A stretch of DNA of 5,134 bases, from NCBI GenBank assembly GCA_012517645.1, contig JAAYUR010000107.1, positions 1-5,134 of the forward strand, in the 5' to 3' direction. The DNA is from Treponema sp. Lineage in GTDB: Bacteria; Spirochaetota; Spirochaetia; Treponematales; UBA12059. Under the pieces are notes generated by a model that saw only the letters and a list, made by a program, of their open reading frames with translations, was not told the DNA's origin and ran no database searches. Each line of letters begins with the position of its first letter. Within the stretch, counting starts at the first letter, position 1. The position numbers were made by a program, and so were the translations under genes. Positions 1 to 5,134 of the stretch are shown piece after piece.

Positions 1-473
1 CCCGGGCGGAGGAGCGGGAACGCCTCCTGGCGGAGTTCCGCGCCTGGATCGCGGTCTTCGGGGAGGAGGAGGCGGTCCGCACGGATTCGGGCGGCTGGCT
101 CCTGACGGTCCGGGAGATCCGGACCACCGCGGGGAACATCGCGGGGGTGGAGATTCCCGTGTACGCGGGCGCCGACTTCGAGCTGGCGGACTACGACCTC
201 TACCTCCGGCCGTTATGGATCGACAAGGCCCTGGACCGCCTTAAGGCCATGCTCGAGCTGGACCTGGAGATCAAGGTGCTCCAGGAACAGATCGCCCGGC
301 TGGCCCGGGAGCTCCGCATAACCACCCAACGGGTCAACCTCTTTGAAAAAGTGAAGATCCCGGAGACCGCGGAGAACATCAAACGAATCCGGATCTACCT
401 GGGAGACCAGCAGACGGCCCAGGTGGTGCGCGGCAAGATCGCGAAGCGGAAGGTAGTGAGGGCGGCGTCATGA
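1..473 (+). CDS. atpD: V-type ATP synthase subunit D (C-terminal part; 5' end outside window)
   Basis: Subunit D (NtpD) is the coiled-coil central shaft of the V/A-type ATPase, joining the A3B3 catalytic head to the membrane rotor and turning inside the head. The frame is open from the window edge; reading from base 3 gives 156 residues before TGA at 471-473. There is no start codon at the left edge, and family members are roughly 200 residues, so about 50 N-terminal residues are missing. An internal ATG at 147 is not the true start, because typical D sequence continues upstream of it. The family signature is the C-terminal helix, with RVNLFEKVKIPETAENIKRI at about fragment residues 108-127, followed by the basic tail GKIAKRKVVRAAS. 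A heptad-like helix precedes it (DLEIKVLQEQIARLARELR). The stop overlaps the next start (ATGA), which suggests translational coupling with subunit I. The symbol is the V-type usage and not the F-type beta subunit. Confidence 0.95.
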   Translation, partial: RAEERERLLAEFRAWIAVFGEEEAVRTDSGGWLLTVREIRTTAGNIAGVEIPVYAGADFELADYDLYLRPLWIDKALDRLKAMLELDLEIKVLQEQIARLARELRITTQRVNLFEKVKIPETAENIKRIRIYLGDQQTAQVVRGKIAKRKVVRAAS

Positions 474-2296
474 TAGCACCCATGAAGAAGGCCATCCTCG
501 TCCTGAGGGAGCGCGGCAAGTCCGCGGCCCTCAAGTCCCTGCGCCGCCTGGGGGTGGTGCACGCGGATCCGATCGAGGGCCGGGGACAGAGCTGGGAAGC
601 CGCCTCCGAGGAGCTGGCCCGGATCGAGACGGCCATCGGCATACTCCTGTCGTACAAAGCCAAGGAATCCGCGCCGTCCATCGACTACGCCGCCGCCTTG
701 GAGCTCGCCGGGAAGGTGAACGAGACGGCGGAGGGCATCAAAACCTCCCAGGAGCGGCTCGCCGCGGTTCGAAAGGAGATGGAGCGGATCCAGGGCTGGG
801 GCGATTTCAATCCCGAGGCCCTGGCCTTCCTGCGGGAGAGGGGCATGGATCTGCGTCTCTACGAAGCGAACCCCAAGGCCGCGGCCTCCATGCCGGAGGC
901 CCTGCCGGTGATCCGGGTGGCCTCGGATAAGGCAGCCGTGAGGTTCGCGGGGTTCCCCTCGGGAACCGTGAGTCTCCCGGAGGGCGTGGAGGAGTTCGTT
1001 CCGCCCCAGGCGTCCCTGTCCGCCCTTGAGGCCGAGGAGAAATCCCTGCTGGCAGCCCTTGCCCGGGGGGAGGCCTTTCTGGCGGAGGCCGCGCGATCCC
1101 GGCCCCACCTGGAAACCGCCCGGGAGCGAGCCCGGGCCAACCATACCTTCGAAACCCTGCTTTCCGGCATGGAAGGGGAGGGCCCCGTCGCCTGGATCTC
1201 CGGCTGGGTGCCGGCGAAGGACGCCCCCCGGCTCGCGGCCGCCGCCGCGGAACACGGTTGGGGCCTTCTCTTGGACGATCCCGGAGACGACGAGCTTCCG
1301 CCCACAAAGATAGAAAGCAATGCCGCGGTCCGCATGATCGCGCCGGTCTTCGATTTCCTGGGGACGGTGCCGAACTACCGGGAATACGACATCTCCGCTT
1401 CCTTCCTGGTGTTCTTCACCATCTTTTTCGCGATGATCTTCGGAGACGGAGGCTACGGCAGCATCCTGTTGATCCTGGGCCTCTTCGGGGCGTTCAAGGC
1501 CAAGAAGTCCGGGGGACCCGTGCCGGAAGCCGTGCGTCTTCTGCTGCTCCTTTCTTCAGCCACCGTGGCCTGGGGAGTCCTTACGGGCAGCTGGTTCGGT
1601 CTTCCCGCCGAGATCCTGCCGGGCTTCCTCAAGAGCCTGCGGATCGGGTGGCTGGCCTCGGACAACCCCATGGCGGGGGCCAATACCAAGCAATTGTGCT
1701 TCATTTTAGGGCTCGTCCACCTGGTTTGGGCCCACATGAAGAACATCAAGCGGGATATCAAGTCCCTGAAGTTCCTCGCCCAGGTCGGCCTCCTGCTCCA
1801 GCTGGCGGGGATGTACTTCATGGTCCTGAACCTGGTCCTGGACGCCGTCCGGTTCCCGGTGCCCCTCTTCGCCCTCTACCTGATCGGGATTGGGTTCCTT
1901 CTCAATTTTGTGTTCGCGAATTACGAAGGAAATATACTGAGGAGCATCCTGGCCAGCCTGACGAACATCGTCTCGGTCCTGCTGGGGGTGGTGAACGTCT
2001 TCGCGGATATCACCTCCTATATCCGCCTCTGGGCGGTCGGTCTGGCGGGGCTTGCGATCAGCCAGACGGTCAATACCATGGCCGGTCCGATGCTAGGCAG
2101 GGCTGTCCTGTTCGTGTTCGGCCTCGCGTTGATCGGGTTCGGCCACGGCCTGAACCTGGCCTTGAGCCTGCTGTCCGTCATCGTGCACGGGGTACGGCTC
2201 AACATGCTGGAATATTCCGGCCACCTCGGGATGGAGTGGTCGGGGTTCAAATACGAGCCCTTCCGGGAAGGGTCCGACCAAGAAGCTTCGGCGTAG
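470..2296 (+). CDS. atpI: V-type ATP synthase subunit I (a/116 kDa family, membrane stator)
   Basis: Subunit I (NtpI, homologue of eukaryotic subunit a/Vph1) anchors the peripheral stalks and forms the ion half-channels beside the K ring in the inner membrane. The protein has 608 residues. Residues 1-280 are cytoplasmic, with charged helical stretches near 40-110 and 183-228 and the conserved GWVPAKD segment at 245-251. The rest is a membrane domain with about eight hydrophobic segments (roughly 309-323, 328-342, 354-371, 408-422, 434-456, 463-483, 498-530 and 541-573). Diagnostic motifs are FGDGGYG (324-330), TGSWFG (372-377), SYIRLWAVGLAGLAIS (516-531) and VHGVRLNMLEYSG (572-584), ending in YEPF (595-598). 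R519 and R576 align by motif with Vph1 R735 and R799, the residues tied to ion translocation. The start at 470 overlaps the D stop and has GAGGG about seven bases upstream; ATG 482 is an alternative that would lose four residues. K follows after 13 bases. Confidence 0.97.
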   Translation: MIAPMKKAILVLRERGKSAALKSLRRLGVVHADPIEGRGQSWEAASEELARIETAIGILLSYKAKESAPSIDYAAALELAGKVNETAEGIKTSQERLAAVRKEMERIQGWGDFNPEALAFLRERGMDLRLYEANPKAAASMPEALPVIRVASDKAAVRFAGFPSGTVSLPEGVEEFVPPQASLSALEAEEKSLLAALARGEAFLAEAARSRPHLETARERARANHTFETLLSGMEGEGPVAWISGWVPAKDAPRLAAAAAEHGWGLLLDDPGDDELPPTKIESNAAVRMIAPVFDFLGTVPNYREYDISASFLVFFTIFFAMIFGDGGYGSILLILGLFGAFKAKKSGGPVPEAVRLLLLLSSATVAWGVLTGSWFGLPAEILPGFLKSLRIGWLASDNPMAGANTKQLCFILGLVHLVWAHMKNIKRDIKSLKFLAQVGLLLQLAGMYFMVLNLVLDAVRFPVPLFALYLIGIGFLLNFVFANYEGNILRSILASLTNIVSVLLGVVNVFADITSYIRLWAVGLAGLAISQTVNTMAGPMLGRAVLFVFGLALIGFGHGLNLALSLLSVIVHGVRLNMLEYSGHLGMEWSGFKYEPFREGSDQEASA

Positions 2297-2303
2297 AAAG
2301 GAG
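2297..2303 (+). promoter_or_regulatory. Strong ribosome binding site of subunit K
   Basis: AAAGGAG begins directly after the subunit I stop and lies six bases before ATG 2310. It is the best Shine-Dalgarno match among the starts in this window. The rotor ring needs many K copies per complex, so stronger initiation here than at the ATGA-coupled subunit I fits the stoichiometry. That link is an inference. Confidence 0.8.
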
Positions 2304-2309
2304 TCCTAC

Positions 2310-2732
2310 ATGAATATCTGCATGATCGGAGCCGGCGCCGTCATGGCGCTGGCCGCCATCGGTTCCTCCATCGGTGCGGGCATCGCGGGCCAGGCGGCCA
2401 TCGGTGCGTGGAAGCGGAACTACCTGGCCAACAAACCCGCTTCCTTCCTGCTCATGATCTTCGCGGGAGCACCCCTGACCCAGACCATCTACGGCTTTAT
2501 CCTGATGGGAGCCATGATGAATTCCTCCAAGGATCCTGCCCTCCTGCTGGCCATGGGGTTGGCCGGCGGGGCGGGCATGGCCATGTCCGCGATCGCCCAG
2601 GGAAAGGCATCCGCCGCCTCCTGCGACGCCTTCGGAGAGACCGGCAAGGGCTTCGCCAACTACATCACCATCGTCGGCCTCTGCGAGACCGTGGCCCTCT
2701 TCGTGATGGCCTTCAGCTTCGGGGCGCTGTAA
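2310..2732 (+). CDS. atpK: V-type ATP synthase subunit K (membrane rotor ring, NtpK-like)
   Basis: Subunit K is the proteolipid that forms the rotor ring carrying ions across the inner membrane against subunit I. The 140-residue protein has four hydrophobic helices in two hairpins (about 5-33, 45-70, 77-98 and 116-137), which is the duplicated c-subunit form; E. hirae NtpK is slightly longer (about 156). The second hairpin carries the essential carboxylate in LCETVAL (E126). The first hairpin has APLTQTIYGF (54-63) and no acid at the equivalent place, as in other four-helix K subunits. From memory of NtpK, T57, Q58, Y61, Q97 (AIAQGKA) and E126 align with its Na+ ligand positions T64, Q65, Y68, Q110 and E139. 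L61, which ligates through its backbone, is A54 here. Na+ coupling is therefore predicted but not shown. It is the last gene of the ATPase cluster, with a strong RBS. Confidence 0.97.
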   Translation: MNICMIGAGAVMALAAIGSSIGAGIAGQAAIGAWKRNYLANKPASFLLMIFAGAPLTQTIYGFILMGAMMNSSKDPALLLAMGLAGGAGMAMSAIAQGKASAASCDAFGETGKGFANYITIVGLCETVALFVMAFSFGAL

Positions 2733-2741
2733 AGCAGGTAT

Positions 2742-2855
2742 ACAGCGGACGGTGGACGGTAAACAGAAAAACTGGGAGTCCGGTGACTAGGACCGCCTAT
2801 GCGGTCTTGGTATCCGGCCTCTGGCGTCCCTTCCGTCCGCTGTTCACCGTCCACC
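2742..2855. repeat. Nested inverted repeat with a 16-base motif, possible mini-element
   Basis: This element fills nearly all of the gap between subunit K and ispG. The outer arms are GGTGGACGGTAAACAG at 2751-2766 and its reverse complement at 2840-2855, matching at 15 of 16 bases. A second pairing in a shifted register joins ACAGCGGACGG (2742-2752) with CCGTCCGCTGT (2833-2843), 11 of 11. Both ends therefore read as overlapping permutations of one 21-base unit (the 16-base motif plus CGGAC) in opposite orientation. A separate hairpin at 2780-2817 sits almost at the centre of the outer arms. No transposase, target duplication or complete terminator is visible. It could be a dispersed intergenic palindrome (REP- or MITE-like), a processing site or a regulatory leader; I cannot tell which from one copy. 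Confidence 0.7.
2780..2817 (+). promoter_or_regulatory. Central hairpin overlapping a candidate ispG start
   Basis: Positions 2780-2796 pair with 2801-2817 around the four-base loop CTAT (2797-2800). By hand this gives 13 Watson-Crick pairs, two G-U pairs and two adjacent mismatches (2784/2813 and 2785/2812). The upper stem has GACCGC against GCGGTC. The stem contains the only Shine-Dalgarno-like sequence here (AGGA, 2789-2792), and the loop holds the first two bases of ATG 2799. If translation starts there, this fold would hide the site. There is no U-tract after it, so it does not look like an intrinsic terminator. A regulatory role is inferred only. Confidence 0.45.
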
Positions 2856-2858
2856 CCC

Positions 2859-3893
2859 ATGCGCGTCGTCAAGGTCGGCAAGGTCCTCCTGGGTCCCGGC
2901 TATCCGGTAGCCGTGCAGACCATGTGGAAGGAGCCCCTGGGTCCTGGTGACCCGGGGGCTTTGCTCGTCCGGATCGGTAGGCTGAAAGCCCTGGGCTGCG
3001 ACATCCTTCGGTTCGCGGCTCCGGATCTTCCCTCCGCGGAGATCCTGGGCCGATTGGCCCGGGTTTCCCCCCTTCCCCTGGTCGCGGACATTCATTTCGA
3101 CTGGCGTATCGCCCTGCGCTGCCTGGATTTTCCGATCGCCAAGATCCGCATCAACCCGGGCAACATCGGCTCCCGGGCCAAGGTGGAGGAGGTGGTCCGC
3201 AAAGCCTCGGATCGGGGAGTCCCCATACGGATCGGCGTCAACGGAGGATCCCTTCCCCAGGACCTTCGAGGAGCCGCGGATCCCGCCGGAGCCATGATCT
3301 CCGCAGCGGAGCGGGAGATGGATGTCCTCGAAACCCTGGGATTCAAGGACTATCTGGTATCCATGAAATCCAGCGATATGCGGGCCACCCTGGAGGCGAA
3401 CCGACGGTTCGCCGCTGTCCACGACGCACCCCTCCATCTGGGCGTGACCGAGGCGGGCCCCCTGATTCCCGGTATCGTGAAGAACGCTATAGCCCTGCAT
3501 TCCCTGTTATCCGAAGGAATCGGGGCTACCCTGAGGGTTTCCCTATCCGACACCCCGGAGAACGAGGTCCTGGCGGGACGGGAGATCCTGGCCGCCGCGA
3601 AACGGGGGCGCCCGGGGGTCAACATCATCTCCTGCCCCCGCTGCGGCCGCGGGGGCTTCGACGTCCACGGCTTCCTGGCCCGCTGGCAGGATAGGCTGTA
3701 CGCCCTGGACCGGGACATCACCGTCGCCGTGATGGGATGCGCGGTGAACGGCCCCGAAGAAGCCCGGCACGCGGACATAGGGATCACCGGGGCCGGGGAC
3801 AGAGCTGTCGTGTTCCGAGGGGGCAAGATAGTCCGAACGATTTCCTCGGAAGAGGCCGATACTGTATTCGAGGAAGAACTATCGCGCCTATGA
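2859..3893 (+). CDS. ispG: 4-hydroxy-3-methylbut-2-en-1-yl diphosphate synthase (IspG/GcpE)
   Basis: IspG reduces 2-C-methyl-erythritol 2,4-cyclodiphosphate to HMBPP, the penultimate step of the cytoplasmic MEP isoprenoid pathway, using a 4Fe-4S cluster. From ATG 2859 the protein has 344 residues, near the short end of the bacterial two-domain form (E. coli 372). The TIM-barrel domain shows ADIHFDWRIAL (76-86), IRINPGNIG (96-104), IRIGVNGGSL (123-132) and LHLGVTEAGP (192-201). The C-terminal cluster domain has SCPRCGR with C259 and C262, then C294 in VMGCAVNGPEEA; E301 aligns with the fourth ligand, and the spacings equal those of E. coli C270, C273, C305 and E312. Oddities are NGPEE in place of the usual NGPGE and QTMWK in place of QSMTN near the N terminus. 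The start is uncertain: 2859 fits the family N terminus but lacks an RBS, while ATG 2799 has AGGA six bases upstream and would add 20 unfamilial residues encoded by the repeat. The stop overlaps the next start by ATGA. Confidence 0.96.
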   Translation: MRVVKVGKVLLGPGYPVAVQTMWKEPLGPGDPGALLVRIGRLKALGCDILRFAAPDLPSAEILGRLARVSPLPLVADIHFDWRIALRCLDFPIAKIRINPGNIGSRAKVEEVVRKASDRGVPIRIGVNGGSLPQDLRGAADPAGAMISAAEREMDVLETLGFKDYLVSMKSSDMRATLEANRRFAAVHDAPLHLGVTEAGPLIPGIVKNAIALHSLLSEGIGATLRVSLSDTPENEVLAGREILAAAKRGRPGVNIISCPRCGRGGFDVHGFLARWQDRLYALDRDITVAVMGCAVNGPEEARHADIGITGAGDRAVVFRGGKIVRTISSEEADTVFEEELSRL

Positions 3894-5104
3894 ACCGTAC
3901 GCATACGTTCCGCATCGCCGCCGTTTTTTCGGCGATCCTCGTCCTGGTTCCGTCCCTGGGAGCGGTGGAGTCCAAGGTATGGGTGGAGTTCGAGAACGGC
4001 AAACGCCTGTTCCGGGAGAAGGAATTCGGACAGGCCTTGAACGCCTTTCGTTCCGCCGCGACGGAACGGCGCACCATGTTCGAGGCCGCCTCCCGAGCGC
4101 TGTCCGCGGCCATGGATTCTCCCCAGGCCCGAAGGGCGGAGGGTTCCATCCTGGCTCTTGTGGAGGAGTACGCCAAGGAAATATTCCTTTCCTCGGAACT
4201 GGAGCGCATCAACGAACAGGCGGGTTCTTCGCTTAGAAAGAAGATAGACCTTCTGCGTCAGCGCCGGCTGACGGACCGCTTTCGCGGGTTCCTGGATGCC
4301 CTGTACCTTACCCTGGATTACCGAACCTTCGATGAATTAGGTGATTCCCTGGCCGATCTCCAGAAGGCCGCGGCCGCCTTGGCGATGTATCCGGAGGCCG
4401 AGTTCTGGATGGGCCGGGTCTTCGAGGCCGAGGGGGAGCTCCGGCTTGCGGAGATCCAGTATTCAAGGGCCTGGGATATGCGGGAAGCCTACGAGGTCGC
4501 GGACGACCGGTTCACTCCGCTGTACGCCCTGGCGGACCTGTACAGGACGCGGGGAGACTTCCTCCGGATGGAGGAACAGTACCTCCAGATACTACGGCAG
4601 GATACGACGGTCTCGGATCCGAAAAACGAATACCTCCGGAACGCCATGCTGAATACCCTGACCCGGGACGGGTTCGACAAGTTCATGAGCCTATATAGGA
4701 CCGAGACCGACTTTTCGGTGCGAGCCCTGGACGCCCTGGGAAGCTTCTGGTACGAGAACGGCAGGCAGGCCAAGGCCGTCCTTTACCTGGGTCTGGCGGT
4801 AAACAGGGTCCTTACGAAGGCGATCGACGCGGTGCGTTCCGAGGAGCCGTCCTACGCTTACGCGGCTTTGCCGGAACTTCTGGCCCGAATCGCCGGTCGA
4901 AGGGATCTGGAGGAGTATGCCCGGAACGCGGAGCTGTACAGGCTCCTGTTCACCCTGGCGGACGCCCTGTACGCGAACGGGGCGCGAACCCCGGCCCGGG
5001 ACCTGTGGAGGGTTCTAGCCGCGGCCCCGGGAGCGGGGATATGGGGTGCGAAGTCCGAAGGCCAGCTTCGTTCACCTGTCGTGAAGGTTCCAGTCCTTCC
5101 TTGA
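3890..5104 (+). CDS. Exported TPR-repeat protein of unknown function
   Basis: I do not recognise a named family. The 404-residue protein begins with an apparent signal peptide: basic start MNRTHTFR, hydrophobic core about 9-25 and a likely cut after A25 (SLGA/VESK). It contains no cysteine, so it is not a lipoprotein; a periplasmic location is inferred. The rest is helical with TPR-like pairs near 31-60 (FENGKRLFREKEFGQALNAF), 170-199, 208-238, 278-308 and 347-380, and a charged helical stretch at 85-165. TPR arrays usually bind protein partners, but none can be named here. ATG 3890 is chosen because it overlaps the ispG stop (ATGA) and places the signal peptide first; the frame is open further upstream to ATG 3737, but that stretch lies inside ispG and reads as an Arg/Gly-rich shadow. 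AGGAAG at 3871-3876 is rather distant (13 bases) for an RBS, so coupling to ispG translation is likely. The last 20 or so residues lie beyond the final repeat. Confidence 0.85.
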   Translation: MNRTHTFRIAAVFSAILVLVPSLGAVESKVWVEFENGKRLFREKEFGQALNAFRSAATERRTMFEAASRALSAAMDSPQARRAEGSILALVEEYAKEIFLSSELERINEQAGSSLRKKIDLLRQRRLTDRFRGFLDALYLTLDYRTFDELGDSLADLQKAAAALAMYPEAEFWMGRVFEAEGELRLAEIQYSRAWDMREAYEVADDRFTPLYALADLYRTRGDFLRMEEQYLQILRQDTTVSDPKNEYLRNAMLNTLTRDGFDKFMSLYRTETDFSVRALDALGSFWYENGRQAKAVLYLGLAVNRVLTKAIDAVRSEEPSYAYAALPELLARIAGRRDLEEYARNAELYRLLFTLADALYANGARTPARDLWRVLAAAPGAGIWGAKSEGQLRSPVVKVPVLP

Positions 5105-5134
5105 GCTCGGAGATCGGACGAACTCCTCCACCCC

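Noticed and set aside
395..1255. Long minus-strand open frame (286 residues) opposite subunit I
   Set aside because: Gly/Arg/Pro-rich antisense shadow of a GC-rich gene; the plus strand carries clear subunit I sequence and the tail of D.
1258..2313. Plus-strand open frame of 351 residues overlapping the second half of subunit I
   Set aside because: Its Arg/Pro/Gly-rich composition lacks any membrane or domain pattern, while the other frame holds conserved motifs of subunit I throughout.
2716..2744. Possible -10 box TATACA (2739-2744) for an ispG promoter
   Set aside because: Only four of six bases match the consensus, and no -35-like sequence is found about 17 bases upstream.
2742..2855. 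Intrinsic terminator after subunit K
   Set aside because: The palindromes are followed by GC-rich sequence with no run of T on the + strand, and the complement side shows no proper U-tract next to a stem either.
2408..2950. Plus-strand open frame of 180 residues spanning subunit K, the gap and the ispG start
   Set aside because: Out of frame with two clear genes and runs through the repeat; composition is that of a shadow.
3737..3889. Upstream extension of the TPR gene to ATG 3737
   Set aside because: It lies within the conserved C terminus of ispG, encodes Arg/Gly-rich filler and would bury the signal peptide; ATG 3890 explains the data better.
4797..4806. Second copy of the repeat motif (CGGTAAACAG) inside the TPR gene
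   Set aside because: Only ten bases match 2757-2766, with no flanking similarity or inverted partner; it codes for ordinary residues and is probably chance.
5042..5071. Short hairpin CGAAG...CTTCG near the end of the TPR gene
   Set aside because: The stem has only five base pairs with a long loop, lies within coding sequence and has no T-run.

Overview
The window looks like part of the chromosome of a high-GC spirochaete, probably Treponema-like or a related Spirochaetota lineage. The reasons are a bacterial V-type ATPase with the gene order D-I-K, which matches the spirochaete layout E-A-B-D-I-K (known from Treponema and Borrelia, recalled and not searched), and subunit I and K sequences of that type. 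The lineage is an inference from gene order and protein character. All five genes lie on the + strand and are tightly packed.

Layout: (1) Positions 1-473 hold the C-terminal three quarters of V-ATPase subunit D (central stalk), cut by the window edge. (2) Subunit I (membrane stator and ion half-channels) overlaps D by ATGA at 470-473. (3) Subunit K (membrane rotor ring) follows after 13 bases, with a strong AAAGGAG ribosome binding site. These three genes are the distal part of one V-ATPase operon; the catalytic subunits A and B and the peripheral stalk would lie upstream. (4) A 126-base gap (2733-2858) contains a nested inverted repeat built from a 16-base motif (GGTGGACGGTRAACAG), with a 38-base hairpin at its centre. 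This is the least ordinary stretch in the window and may be a dispersed mini-element. (5) ispG (gcpE) encodes the 4Fe-4S enzyme of the penultimate MEP isoprenoid step. Its start is uncertain because one candidate start lies inside the central hairpin. (6) A secreted TPR-repeat protein of unknown function overlaps the ispG stop by ATGA and is probably translationally coupled to it. The last 30 bases (5105-5134) hold no supportable feature.

Together, D, I and K form the rotor-stator interface of an ion-translocating ATPase. The K sequence keeps the side chains that bind Na+ in the Enterococcus hirae NtpK ring, so Na+ coupling is a reasonable prediction. ispG and the TPR gene appear to be a separate two-gene unit with no obvious functional link to the ATPase. 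I found no CRISPR, tRNA or rRNA gene, transposase, phage gene or defence gene. The genes themselves are conventional housekeeping genes, and I see no convincing new multi-gene system here.
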